DNA of 64,000 nt, taken from Pyrenophora tritici-repentis. Taxonomy: Eukaryota; Ascomycota; Dothideomycetes; Pleosporales; Pleosporaceae. The translations under genes were made by a program, and so were the position numbers. Below the pieces are notes generated by a model. That model ran no database searches and was not told the DNA's origin. It was given only the letters and a program-made list of their open reading frames with translations. This document shows positions 22,493 to 32,901 of this stretch, piece by piece (position 1 is the stretch's first letter; the number at the start of each line of letters is the position of its first letter). The stretch covers positions 5,208,001 through 5,272,000 of the forward strand of contig NC_089390.1 of assembly GCF_003171515.1 (NCBI RefSeq), given 5' to 3'.

Positions 22493-22558
22493 TGCTACAC
22501 ACAGTTACCATCAACACATACTGTCACTACCGATACAAGCAGAGTTACTAGCTACCCA

Positions 22559-22570
22559 GAAAGAAAAGAC
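22559..22570 (+). other. Polypurine tract of the retrotransposon
   Basis: AGAAAGAAAAGA, 7 bp before the 3' LTR, is the expected plus-strand priming site. The remaining CTTCCAG spacer is unusual for a tract that normally abuts the LTR. Confidence 0.5.
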
Positions 22571-22577
22571 TTCCAGT

Positions 22578-22769
22578 GTCGGATCGTGAGTATCGGTAGA
22601 GACGTCGGCTGCTGGACACTTCGGCCCGACTTCGGCCCACCTTGCGCAGAGCTTAGGTATACCTTCGTAGCAGCTGTGTTCGTAATAAATCAATAACCAT
22701 CACCGAACAGAATGCATTCCTAGTTATCGTTATTTCCTTTCAGCACTAGTGCTATAGACCTTCCAACAA
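22578..22769 (+). repeat. 3' LTR (192 bp)
   Basis: Identical in reading to 16742-16933. An ORF of about 35 shared codons on the minus strand is simply the LTR read backwards. Confidence 0.95.
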
Positions 22770-22774
22770 GGAGA
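22770..22774 (+). repeat. Target-site duplication AGGAG (right)
   Basis: Matches 16737-16741 exactly and directly follows the terminal CA of the 3' LTR. Confidence 0.9.
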
Positions 22775-23646
22775 GAAATAAACCTGATAAGTTTTCAGAA
22801 AGAATAGGAAATAACCAGAAGCCATCGTTCCAAATTGTGGACGTTTTGAAGAAAAGAGAACTCCAGTCATTTGTTGCCTCCGGTACTTTTTTAATACAGA
22901 TATCTGGTGGATAATTTTGTGGAAGAAAGGAGGAAGAGAGGAAGACAGTGACAGGTATTTATATGCATTTCAGACAGTACAGTGCTCCATGTACCACCAG
23001 CCAAACGATTTGAGAAAAGAGAAATACTCAGGAGGCTTTCTAGGGAGAGTGTGGAGTTTCCGAGGACATTGGGAACATGGTGTCTTATTTTAAGAAAGAG
23101 CAAGGGAAGACCGCCGATATTACATGCTTGATTTTGAGGTTTTGTTTGGGAATTCTGGAAAACGTGGTGGAAAGAGGTAAGGAAGAGGAGCGGAAGGAAG
23201 GAGGGTATTTATGTGTGTTGGTTGCTCTTAGTTTCGAGCAACCGTACGTACGTGGCGAGCACGTGACTACGTGCGTGGCCCGTGCCGTGGGGTGGGATTC
23301 AGTTCGTACGCGAGCTGCAGCCCACCTCCTCTAATCAATCATAACCATCTACTTCAACTCGTTGCAACGACCGTTACTTGATTCAACCTCACCTTTGCCG
23401 TATCAACAATGTGACAGTGCCAACGCGTCGTCCTTCATGATTTCGTTAAGCTAACAATTTTTAGTAATAATAAATAGAGAGTATGTTTATAGAAACGCGG
23501 GAGACTCCCAGAACATAAGATACATGCTTGTCGTTTTTTTTTTGGAGTTTAAAAAATAGAAGAGGATAGCAACAAACATGCAGTAGTCCATCTCGCTTTT
23601 GAGATACCAAACACAGGGGATTTTTCAAATAGAGGAAAGAAGAAAG

Positions 23647-23670
23647 GAGAGAGAGAGAGAGAGAGAGAGA
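23647..23670 (+). repeat. (GA)12 microsatellite
   Basis: Twelve uninterrupted GA units within a purine-rich stretch. Confidence 0.9.
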
Positions 23671-23939
23671 TTTTGTACAGCGGCGACAGCACGCCCCGCA
23701 CCATCGCGTTTTTCTTTTCTTCATTTGTTTTGAACAAAACAGGAAAGAAAAGTGACAAGTAAAAAGGCAGAAAGCTCCCAGAGCTCATCGATGTCCTCCT
23801 AGTGTTTTTAAGAAAGACATGTAGATATATGTGTGGAAAGTTCAGAGGGAAACCACATGCATAAAGGTTAGTTATGACATTTTTACACACAGAAAAGTTT
23901 TGGAAATCGGTAGAGTAGGTTTCGCCACTTCAGAGAAAG

Positions 23940-23955
23940 ACATACACGTGTATGT
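23940..23955. repeat. 16-bp perfect palindrome with CACGTG core
   Basis: ACATACACGTGTATGT equals its own reverse complement and centres on an E-box-type CACGTG. A basic helix-loop-helix binding site is possible; chance is not excluded. Confidence 0.5.
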
Positions 23956-24801
23956 ATTGTGGCAGAGGGATAGTCTCAATAGTCAGAAGAGAGGCTGCCG
24001 ACCCGCAATCGGTAGAGAGTAGAGAACAAGAAGGTATCCGAGTAACAATCGGTAGTATTAAGAATGGTCTCCAAAAAAATGATGATAAAATGATCCGATG
24101 ATGTCGAGCTCCTCTACGCGGAGTCGTCCTAAAATACTCAACCCTAGCGCCGATTACCTAACGCCGAACACGTGACAAGCTACTACACCACAGTATGCTT
24201 TTTTAGATCGTATGGGCGTCTTGGTAGTTTTTTTTAAAGAAAGAAGAGACCTAGTCGTTCCTTAGTGTGTTAAGGAAGTAGTTTTAGAAAGGTAAGTGGA
24301 AAACCCATAGATACATACTAGATTTTTAGGAAGTCATTCTCTCACTTCATTTGGAGCTTAGAGCCTGTTTTGTTTCGGAAAAGCATAAAAAATTGACGTG
24401 ACCGTTTTATGTTTTTGACAGAAAGAATGTAGAAGGGGACTGTTTAGGAAAGAAGTTGGGTAAGGTGAGAAGTTTATATAGCCACCCGCTGGTAGCGCGG
24501 AAAAGATGCGTCTGCGCTCAAAGGGCTGATGTGCCGAAATCTGACTCCTTGTGTATTTTGAATGAACCTCCAAATGGTCCGACGACATCGCTGTTTTTTT
24601 TCTAGAAAGCTTCTAAGAGCGATCTCTCGTTTTAAGTATTACAAAGCTGCTCACACGATTCGCACAAACATGTTCCATTTGTTTTCTATTTTTGAAACTT
24701 CTCACACACAGCGCAGCAGTTATGGAGAGGAGACGTATAGGTTTTAGTACATATCAACCTTCGCCCAGATTTATTCTAGTAAAGAAGAGAAATCAGAGGG
24801 A

Positions 24802-24809
24802 AGAACGAG
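24802..24809 (+). repeat. hAT target-site duplication AGAACGAG (left)
   Basis: Eight bases directly before the left terminus; perfect copy at 27951-27958. Eight base pairs is the hallmark length for hAT insertions. Confidence 0.88.
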
Positions 24810-24830
24810 CATACTTGTCAACGAGCGAGC
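24810..24830 (+). repeat. Left terminal inverted repeat of the hAT element
   Basis: 21 bp, matching the right end at 16 of 21 positions. Confidence 0.8.
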
Positions 24831-24836
24831 CGGCTC

Positions 24837-24885
24837 GCTCAGCTCGCTCGGCTTGGACGTTTTGACCAAGCCGAATGAGCTGAGC
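24837..24885 (+). repeat. Subterminal hairpin of the hAT element
   Basis: Inverted arms 24837-24856 (GCTCAGCTCGCTCGGCTTGG) and 24866-24885 pair at 18 of 20 positions around a 9-nt loop. They overlap the GCTCGCTC repeats that the transposase probably recognises. Confidence 0.75.
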
Positions 24886-25238
24886 GCGCAGTGCGCGCTT
24901 GCAAGCCGAGCGAGCTTAGGGATAGGCGCTCGCTCAGTCAGCTTGCTTAGCTTGGTTGGATGGGGCGGTTGGAAACTTGGGGCTGAAGGACTTGGTGGAG
25001 GGGCAATCTCACGATGATTTTTAGGTGTAGTGCGTAAGTTCGAAACCTAGTTATAACCTAAAATACACTCTTTTTTGCTATATTTCTAGCAAATAAGCTA
25101 CTAAATTTCCGGCTAACGGCCTGGCAACAATATTCTCCTTCTGCGACACTTCACTTACTACTTATCACCCACCACACTCACCTATACTCCATCAACGCGT
25201 CTCTATTTGCAGCTATTATCTACCTCGCCGTTGCTATA

Positions 25239-27770
25239 ATGCCAGCAAAAAGAACACGCGTTAATGCTCTAGAAATCGCGACAACTTCGAAGCGCCCTAG
25301 AGTCGCAGCGCGTCATCGCGGGACTGCCAGCCAACCTGTGCTAGTCGATACTCGGCCATTCTCACCATCTCCACCTCCTCCACCGCTGTCGCCGCGTCAA
25401 GCTCTCGTCGCCGCGCCACAAGCACCAAATTTTGAAGCGACCCTCCGAGAGTCGCGCGCCGAAGAGACAATCATCCCACCACCTGAGGGCAGCGAGCATG
25501 CCACTGTTGCAGCTTCAGGAGCAGCTAGCGAGGCTGTCGACGAGGGTTTCGTATGGGTAGAGGACAAATACGACGGCTTTAATTGGAGTCGCTACCCAAA
25601 GCACTGCAAGCCGCCCACATCACTTTCGAACCGAGCAAGCTGGGTATACAGCCATGGCTATCGCATCGCCTTGCGCAGCAACGTCGCAAAAGTCACGTGG
25701 ATCTGCCACTATTGCTATAAGCACAAGTTCACTACTGTTGGCCGTGGCATACATGACGTCTCGCAGTCTCCATCAGCGCCAGCACGTCATCTCGGAGAAG
25801 ACAAGAAAGGTCATGGCTTGAAGCCTCCAAGTAAGCGCACTACCGTCGCTCCTCGGAAAGAAACTCTCCTCGAACGCGCCCTTCAGAAGGGCTGCTCTCA
25901 GGCTGTTGCCAACGAGCTTACCAACTTCAATATACAAGAGTTTAGGCTTGCGGCCGTCACCTGGCTCGTCGAAAACAACCTCCCACTCTCACAATTCGAA
26001 TCATCGTCTTTTCGCAATATGATACAATTAGCTAGCGTAGAGGCAGAACGAGCCCTGTGGGCATCTCATAACAGCGTCTCACGATACGTTATACGCCTGT
26101 ACAACTACCTGTTACCAAAGGTTGTCGCAAGCCTTTCAGAATCAATGAGCAAAGTCCATATAAGCTTTGACGGATGGACGACAAAAGGTGGCAAGCGCGG
26201 TTACTTAGGTATCGTCGCCCACTACGTTGATAGCTCTGGCGAGCTCAGGGACTTGCCTATTGCGCTCCCACAACTGACAGGTGCCCACACCGGCGAGGCC
26301 ATGGCTGAGGTCGTGATGGCAATATTCAAGCAGTTCGAAATCACTGTGGGCAAGCTCGGTTACTTCGTCCTCGACAACGCACATAACAACAACACCACGA
26401 TCAACACTCTCGCCTTGCAGATGGGCTTCAGCGCTACCGAGCGTCGCCTTCGCTGCGGTCCTCATACGCTTAATCTCATTGGCCAGATGCTACTCTGGGG
26501 TGAGGAGAAAGAGTCCTACGACAACGAGGAGACTGAGCGCGTGAACGAAGCTGAGAACATGGCTACTTGGCGAGGCGATGGACCATTAGGAGTGCTTCTC
26601 GCGGTTATCAACTACATCAAAACACCACAACAGTACGCTCTTTTTGAGAAGTATCAGAAGCTCGCTATTAGGGACCAGCCTGTCAACGCGCCAACAGAAC
26701 AGCACAAAATCAAGGAGCCCGTCAAGCCAGTTGTTACTCGCTGGAACTCTTACGTTTCGTGTTTTGAGCGCGCTGTTGAGTTGCAATTAGCGGTTAATGG
26801 GTACGCCAACTACCATATTCAGAAGATTGAAACTGAAGACGCGTACGCCCGAAGTCGTAACAACAAGCTGCCTGCAGCGCCGGATTGGATGAGGTCTGAT
26901 GGGATCAATGCCCATGACTGGCAGGTGATTGCTGAGTATATTGATGTGCTCAGGCCACTGAAACAAGCTACAAAACGGCTTGAAGGCCGCGGCAAAAGCG
27001 GTGCTTTTGGAGCAATCGCTGAGGTTATTCCAGTATTTGAATACTTACTTGGAGTCTATGAGGACCGCTTGCAAAGCTATGAAGACGTCATTCACGATGA
27101 GCATACAGAGTCACCCGAAGACCACCTTGCTATCAACCTCCGCGCTGCCCTAGTTAAAGCCCGCGAGTACTACAACAAGCTCGACCTCTCGCCAGCTTAC
27201 TATGCTGCTACAATCCTTCATCCTCGCTACAAAAGCTACCTTGACGCAGCGTGGGCGGATAAGCCTGATTGGCTAGAGAGCAGCAACCGCAAGTTTCAAC
27301 ATTTGTGGGCGGAGTACAAAAGCTTACCGAAGCCGCGCTTACGCCCCAAAGTCAGGCACAATGATATAGACGACGCTATCAACAGCTTTATTGAGCCTGC
27401 AGGGCTTACGGAGAACGAGGAGGATGAATATGAGGCTTGGAAACGCAGCGAACCGATCGCTAGCGAGGGCGTCGACCCTATAAAATACTGGGTAGGACTC
27501 CGCGATCGCTACCCCAGCCTTAGCAAATTTGCTATCGACATGCTATCAATCCCAGGCTCAAGCTGTGAGTGTGAGCGCTTATTCAGCGAGCTGGGTGACC
27601 TCCTCGAGCCCCGTCGGCGCAGCATTTCTCCGCAACTTCTAGCAGCAATACAGTGCGATCGACGATGGATAAGAGCTGGATTTGGCAGTGGTGAGGTGCC
27701 TGTAAAGGAGGCTATCAGCGATGAGGAGATGGACGCGAAATACGGTGTACATAAGTGGGATATTAGCTGA
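25239..27770 (+). CDS. hAT-family transposase
   Basis: 843 aa from ATG 25239 with no intron. After a Pro-rich N-terminus comes a BED-like zinc finger near residues 155-190 (WICHYC, then ARHLGEDKKGH). The DDE core shows FDGWTT near residue 311, YFVLDNAHNNN near 377 and RCGPHTLNL near 405, the hAT C-x2-H motif. A helical insertion follows. The C-terminal dimerisation region starts near 748: YWVGLRDRYPSLSKFAIDML, then PGSSCECERLFSELG and the LAAIQCDRRW end. It cuts and reinserts the element in the nucleus. It fills most of the element between the subterminal repeats. Confidence 0.93.
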   Translation: MPAKRTRVNALEIATTSKRPRVAARHRGTASQPVLVDTRPFSPSPPPPPLSPRQALVAAPQAPNFEATLRESRAEETIIPPPEGSEHATVAASGAASEAVDEGFVWVEDKYDGFNWSRYPKHCKPPTSLSNRASWVYSHGYRIALRSNVAKVTWICHYCYKHKFTTVGRGIHDVSQSPSAPARHLGEDKKGHGLKPPSKRTTVAPRKETLLERALQKGCSQAVANELTNFNIQEFRLAAVTWLVENNLPLSQFESSSFRNMIQLASVEAERALWASHNSVSRYVIRLYNYLLPKVVASLSESMSKVHISFDGWTTKGGKRGYLGIVAHYVDSSGELRDLPIALPQLTGAHTGEAMAEVVMAIFKQFEITVGKLGYFVLDNAHNNNTTINTLALQMGFSATERRLRCGPHTLNLIGQMLLWGEEKESYDNEETERVNEAENMATWRGDGPLGVLLAVINYIKTPQQYALFEKYQKLAIRDQPVNAPTEQHKIKEPVKPVVTRWNSYVSCFERAVELQLAVNGYANYHIQKIETEDAYARSRNNKLPAAPDWMRSDGINAHDWQVIAEYIDVLRPLKQATKRLEGRGKSGAFGAIAEVIPVFEYLLGVYEDRLQSYEDVIHDEHTESPEDHLAINLRAALVKAREYYNKLDLSPAYYAATILHPRYKSYLDAAWADKPDWLESSNRKFQHLWAEYKSLPKPRLRPKVRHNDIDDAINSFIEPAGLTENEEDEYEAWKRSEPIASEGVDPIKYWVGLRDRYPSLSKFAIDMLSIPGSSCECERLFSELGDLLEPRRRSISPQLLAAIQCDRRWIRAGFGSGEVPVKEAISDEEMDAKYGVHKWDIS

Positions 27771-27892
27771 GAAACTCAACACCAAGGTTTCTATATAACT
27801 TTCCTAATCGGGACTGAGCCCATCAAGCCGAGCGAGCTGACAGCCCTGTTTCAGCCAATCCGAGCGAGCCGAGCGAGCTGCTGGCCTCCGCT

Positions 27893-27922
27893 CAATTGGC
27901 TGAGCAAGCCAATTGGCTGAGC
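27893..27922 (+). repeat. Right subterminal tandem repeat of the hAT element
   Basis: CAATTGGCTGAGC occurs at 27893-27905 and again at 27910-27922, next to several GAGCGAGC motifs from 27829 on. Confidence 0.8.
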
Positions 27923-27929
27923 TCGCTCA

Positions 27930-27950
27930 GCTTGCTCATTGACATCTGTG
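27930..27950 (-). repeat. Right terminal inverted repeat of the hAT element
   Basis: Reads CACAGATGTCAATGAGCAAGC-type sequence inward on the minus strand; mate of 24810-24830. Confidence 0.8.
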
Positions 27951-27958
27951 AGAACGAG
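27951..27958 (+). repeat. hAT target-site duplication AGAACGAG (right)
   Basis: Perfect copy of 24802-24809. Confidence 0.88.
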
Positions 27959-29083
27959 GCATCCGGGACAAATTCCTTGCTTTCTGGTGAAGGAGAAGAC
28001 CCGGGGAAGAAAACACCGCATCCATACCTGTTTTTGTGGTTTTGAAGCACAGGGAAGTCATACCCAGTCTGCAAAGCAGATTTTGGTAGACAATCTTATA
28101 AAGTAGATGGGTAGTAGTTTTGAGGCAAAGGCGGAAAGGAAGAGCTGGAACCAGCATATCTCGAGACCCTGATAGTTTTCAGAAAACAAAGGGGCACATG
28201 TGTCCATGAACTCTTGTTTTTAGCTGAAAATGTGGACAGAAGGTATACTTGAGTATTTGAGAAAAGATCTGGAAGAAAACATAGTATTCATTTTATTTTC
28301 CATAAAACCAGCCATTGAAGTTCATCGGCTACTTTTGAGAAAGAAGAGAAAGAAGATGAGGGTACAAGGAGAGTGGTGTATATAAATGCCTCAGAGAAAA
28401 GGCAAAGCAGGAATCTTCATAGAACGCATTGTCAGAGTTTGAAGGTGCAAGAAAGCATGGCTAGCGCGGGCAAGTTTTAGAAGTATGAAAGATTATGAAG
28501 TAGAGAATGGAGAACTTGGTAGAACTCGGAATTATTTATGTAGAAGTTCTGCCAAGAGAAGACAGAGCGGCCATAAGATCTTTACCCCGATATTTTGGGG
28601 AAGCTGAACATATGTATGTACTAGTGAAATTTTCAAGAAGTGAGTTGTTTTCTCGTATACGGCAGATTTTAGGAGAAAGAAAGAAGAGAGGTGCCAGAAC
28701 ATTGCAACATGAGATCGATGTTTTGGTAGTGCTTCCTATCAGACTTGCTTGTCGCGACTTTTAGATGCTAGGAACACGGCCCAGGACATGCGCTGCTGCT
28801 GTGTATCTTGTAACCTGCTTCGGACATGGTACTGGCACTTGTGATTTTAGATAAACAGAAGGAGATAATGAGTTGATGAAAGAGGGAGATAGAGAGGGTG
28901 AGAAAGATGATCTTATATGGCACGGACTTGAGATGACGGGCGAATGTGCACGTGACGTGTGCGAGTCTTCAGTCGTAGATTCGTTACAATATCGCGTTTT
29001 GCAGAAACCAACGTATTATGGTAGTCGCTAACCTTCATAAACTTCATAAATCGTTCCTAACATTTTCCCCTCTTGGCAGCTAT
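27959..29083. other. Right part of the gene-poor island
   Basis: No protein-like ORF. Two further purine-tract plus TATA-like modules lie at 28336-28387 (TATATAAAT) and 28877-28920 (TTATATGG). Otherwise it is AT-rich unique-looking sequence up to the gamma-glutamyltransferase stop codon. Confidence 0.5.
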
Positions 29084-31044
29084 TTACAACGGCACCGCCG
29101 CCCCATCACCTCGCTGATCACTGCCACCACTCCACACTTGCACACCGTCATCCACGTGATGTCTGATAATCTGGCCTCGACCGAACATGCCGCGTTTGTA
29201 GCCACTTAGCTGTTCCACATTGTGGCCGAGCGCTTGTAGCTGCTTCACAACCTTCGGATCGATGCCTTCTTCTAGGTAAATCGTCGCATCCGTCATTGTT
29301 CCATCAGCGCTGGGCATACCAGCCCCAATACAGAAGCGTGGAGAGTCCAACGCAGCCTGCGGGTTGAGCTTGAAGACCTCCTGGTTGAGAAGAACTTGTA
29401 CGTGTCCTTGAGGCTGCATAAAACCGCCCATCACGCCGTATACGGAGTGTAGACTCCCGTCGTTGAGGTTGGTTGTTAGACCGGGGATGATGGTGTGGTA
29501 GGGTCGCTTCCTGGGCGCTAGCACATTGGGGTGGTCTTTGTCAAGGCTGAAGTTCGCGCCGCGGTTCTGTAGCGTAAATCCGCAGCCTTTGGGAACAATA
29601 CCCGTGCCAAACCCGCCATAGTTGCTGTTGATGAAGGAGATAGCGTTGCCCTCTGGATCTGAGCAGCAGAAATAGACGGTGTCACTTTGTAAATGCGCCG
29701 GCGAGCCATGTACAGGCGCGGAAATGGCCTTCTTTGGGTTGAAGAGCTTGGCGCGCTCTGCGAGATACTTCTCCGAGATGAGCTCGGCAGATGGTACCTT
29801 GACGACCGTAGGATCGGTGACAAACCAATGCGCGTCGCAGAAAGCGATACGCAGGGCTTCGATAAGAGCGTGGAGGTGTTCAGCTCTGTTGTGATCCTTG
29901 ATGCTCCATTTTGAAATCTTCCCCTGCTTCTCAAGCTCTTGGATTATACCGAGCGCCATAAGAGCCACGATACCTTGACCATTGGGTGGGTGCTCCCAGA
30001 GCTCGATACCACCATGAGTATTCTCGCCAACACTCTGGCCGGTGTACTTTAGCGAAATGGGGTCCACAGCTTCTGAGCCGGTTTCTGCGTGATGCTTGAG
30101 ATCGTCGAGCGTCAGGTAGCCACCAAGATCCTGGACCACCTTGACAAGGTGCTCGGCTACTTCTCCCTCGTAGAAGCCCTTCTTTCCGTGCTTGGCAAGT
30201 AGTCTGAAGGTGTTACCTATGGTTGGGTTCTTCATAATTTCGCCAGCCTTTGGCGCTCTGCAGCCATCCTGGGCCGACGGGTCTTTTTTGAGTATCTCAT
30301 GACCGTTGGGAGAGGCACGGCGGATGTCAGCCTCGCTGTTCGCCCACTTTTTGCACGTTAGTAATCGTAACTTCAGTTGGTCAAGATCGGACTTACAAAT
30401 GTCGCCGAGAGCTCAGAAACCGGAAAGCCCTTCTCCGCGAGCTCAATTGCGGGTGCAAGCACGTCTTCCAAGGTGACCTTTCCGCTTCCGAACCGCTCAA
30501 CACAATCAACCCAACCAGCCGCAGCGCCAGGGACAGTCGCCGCATGGACGTGGTCCATGGGTATATGGCCGCTCTCCCCATCTGCGAGCTTGAGGTCTTT
30601 TCTGATCTTTTCAAGCGTAACGTTCGCGCCAGATCGGCCGGAGCCATTCATGGCGGATACCTTTTTGGTCTTGGCATCATAGAATAGGCAGAACATATCA
30701 CCACCGATGCCGGTAGAACCCGGTTCTGTGACATTGATTGCTGCTGCTGCGGCTACGGCAGCATCCTGTCTACTGTCAGTCAAGAACAAAAGTGGTGGTG
30801 CATTACGTCATACAGCGGCATTTCCACCTTTCCTGAGGATTTCAATCCCAGCAGCAGATGCGAGAGGCTGCGTAGACGACACGATGCCCTTGGTACTATG
30901 CACTACTGAACGCCGACTGGAGAAGTGGACAAACTGCGGGTCAGGATGAGGATAGACGTTGGAGTTGGCAAAAGTAGCTTCCACCGGCTGCTTCTCGGTC
31001 TCATGGTGAATCTTGGTCCTCTTGCTTCGGCGTGGAGTAGGCAT
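29084..31044 (-). CDS. Gamma-glutamyltransferase family protein
   Basis: Exons are 31044-30814, 30765-30397 and 30346-29084 (620 aa); the introns are 48 and 50 nt with clean phases. Family landmarks are STQPLASAAGIEILRKGGNAA joined to DAAVAAAAAINVTEPGSTGI and GGDMF in the large subunit. The autoprocessing/nucleophile threonine lies in SDTVYFCCSDPEGN (Thr423), and NSNYGGFGTG and GGFMQPQGH occur in the small subunit. There is no signal peptide, so it resembles the cytosolic YwrD-like branch rather than the secreted or vacuolar glutathione-degrading enzymes. It would hydrolyse or transfer gamma-glutamyl or related N-acyl groups. The start is the ATG at 31044, since the frame extends further only from a TTG. 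Divergent from mRF1. Confidence 0.9.
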
Positions 31045-31367
31045 TATGGTTGAGTACTTAAGCTTCAAAAGCTCAGTGAGGCATGTAGAAGCTCACCAGC
31101 TCTATGTCCACTACATAAGTAGTGACTGACGGTTATCCCCGGAGATATCGGGTTGCCGACTTCGCTCGATCATTACCTCGGATCATATCGTAACGACCCC
31201 AATCATGACCATGACGATCTAGTGATATACGCGGCCTGGAATAGGAAGGTGGCTAGGCGGTGTAGCTCGCACCGAAAGGGATCAAGAGTCACGTGCACAC
31301 GTTCCGAGCCGATCGGAATCAACGCGGGACTCTGAATTTCCAACAAACTTCACTCCATCCCACGACT
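31045..31367. promoter_or_regulatory. Shared divergent promoter region
   Basis: 323 bp separating the start codons of the gamma-glutamyltransferase (minus) and mRF1 (plus). Must contain both promoters. No TATA box stands out. Confidence 0.6.
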
Positions 31368-32725
31368 ATGCTAGCAACGCCCTGGATATGTCGCAACTGC
31401 CTTTCGCGTGTCGGTAGGCCGTTTTTAAGGCGCAGCATACGTCTACAAAGTACTGGTAAGTATGCCTATATGTGGAGTTTGAAAAATCTCTAATTCGACA
31501 AAAGCTGCGTCACCCGAATCGATACCTCCAGCCCTCCTCGCCAGGGCACGTGCAATTACCACTGAACACAAGGAGCTCACTGAGAAGCTCGCTAATGGCT
31601 TCGATACGCGTGCAGCAAAGAAGTTGGGTGAATACAGCCCTATCGTGAACGCATTAGGGGAGTGGGATAAGGCCAATGAGGTGAGCATGACTAGGGGCAG
31701 GGCAGGCAGGAGCGAATCGGTAGCTGATATGGACTAAGTCTGTGACAGAACTCACATCGATGATACACGACTCTACTACTGATCCCGAACTACGATCTCT
31801 TGCCTCAGACGATCTTGAAGAGATACGCACCCAACTTGTCCATGCGTCGCAAAGTCTAATCACGTCCCTCGTCCCTGTACATCCATTCGCACACTTGCCA
31901 TGTTTGCTGGAAATAAGACCAGGCGCCGGCGGTTCGGAAGCTGCTATCTTCGCTGGTGATCTCTTTCGCATGTATATGGCCTTTTGCAATCGCAATGGCT
32001 TCCGCACCAACCTACTCAAATACGAAAACATCAACGGCACAACGGAAGCGGGGGTACCATTATCGGAAGCAATCATGGAGGTGGAGAACGAAAATGCATA
32101 CGGCGTGTTTAGATGCGAAGCAGGTGTACACCGGGTTCAGCGAGTACCCGCTACTGAGACAAAAGGTCGCACGCACACAAGCGCCGCATCGGTTCACGTA
32201 CTGCCCAGTCTACAGGAGAACTCCGCAGAGGAGCAGGATTTCGATAACCCGGAGAGCGATTACTACATCGACCCGAAAGAGGTCAAGCTGGAAGTCATGC
32301 GCGCAAGTGGTGCTGGTGGCCAACACGTCAACAAGACCGAGTCTGCCGTTCGTCTAACACATATGCCCACCAATACGGTAGTTGCGATGCAAGATTCGAG
32401 ATCACAACATAAGAACAAGGAGAAGGCATGGGCATTATTGCGCGCGCGCATTGCTCAGACACGGCGAGAGAAGCGCGAAGAAGAGATGGCCAACATGCGA
32501 CGAAGCGTGATTGGCGTGGCCAGGATGGGTCGCGGTGACAAGGTGCGGACTTATAATTGGGGCCAGCAACGCGTGACCGACCACCGGAGCGGCACGACTG
32601 TACATGATTTGGACGATGTAATGGGGGGTGGTCAGACACTGGAAAAGGTCATGGAAAGCGTTCGCAGCTGGCTCATGGAGCGCGATGTCGAGGCGCTGAT
32701 CGCTGAAGATGTGGAAGCAAAGTGA
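31368..32725 (+). CDS. MRF1: Mitochondrial peptide chain release factor 1
   Basis: Exons are 31368-31455, 31505-31680 and 31739-32725 (416 aa), with introns of 49 and 58 nt. The Arg-rich N-terminus (ICRNCLSRVGRPFLRRSIRL) looks like a mitochondrial presequence. The release-factor domain includes RPGAGGSEAAIFAGDLFRMY and GVHRVQRVPATETKGRTHTS. The catalytic GGQ sits in ASGAGGQHVNKTES (residues 281-283). It hydrolyses peptidyl-tRNA at stop codons on mitochondrial ribosomes. Splicing is required because exon 1 otherwise terminates shortly after the donor. A typical single-copy core gene within an otherwise accessory-looking stretch. Confidence 0.93.
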
Positions 32726-32901
32726 CCTCGCACACTAATCCACTTCTGCTAGACATGGGACCAAAAATCCAAATAAGAAGACTACATTCGTCAAGGCCCG
32801 AATTGCGTTATTGTATAGCTCTGACAATCTGCGCTAGCTTCTAAGAATTTATCACTGTTACCACCGATGTCCCATATTCGCTGCCAGACCCTTAATCTCT
32901 C

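Larger units (their letters stand above)
16742..22769 (+). mobile_element. Ty1/copia-type LTR retrotransposon, full length
   Basis: A 6028-bp element bounded by 192-bp direct LTRs that begin TG and end CA, flanked by the 5-bp target duplication AGGAG. Internal order is Gag with zinc knuckle, aspartic protease, integrase, reverse transcriptase, RNase H. Integrase before reverse transcriptase defines the copia superfamily. The two LTRs are identical in my base-by-base reading, implying recent insertion, and no C-to-T degeneration of the RIP kind is seen. The coding part is divided between two overlapping frames (see separate entries). No primer-binding site complementary to a familiar tRNA was recognised after the 5' LTR. 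Confidence 0.95.
22775..24801. other. Gene-poor island between the two transposons
   Basis: About 2 kb, AT- and purine-rich, with no protein-like ORF. It carries recurrent TTTTnAGAAAG-like strings, purine tracts followed by TATA-like motifs (22921-22964, 23168-23213, 24421-24480), a GA microsatellite, a 16-bp palindrome and three copies of AATCGGTAG near 23906, 24008 and 24047. It does not look like RIP-degenerated transposon sequence. Before the insertions it would have been continuous with 15.4-16.7 kb and 28.0-29.0 kb. Confidence 0.5.
24810..27950 (+). mobile_element. hAT DNA transposon, complete
   Basis: A 3141-bp element. The left end begins CATACTTGTCAACGAGC and the right end, read inward on the other strand, begins CACAGATGTCAATGAGC; 16 of the outer 21 positions agree, including the CA terminus and the TGTCAA core. 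A perfect 8-bp duplication flanks it. Both subterminal regions are crowded with GAGCGAGC/GCTCGCTC motifs, likely transposase-binding repeats. The single gene is an uninterrupted transposase, so the element could be autonomous. The perfect duplication and open frame point to recent transposition. Confidence 0.9.

Noticed and set aside
23647..23670. CRISPR-like or telomeric array
   Set aside because: It is a simple GA microsatellite, with no spacers or TTAGGG units.
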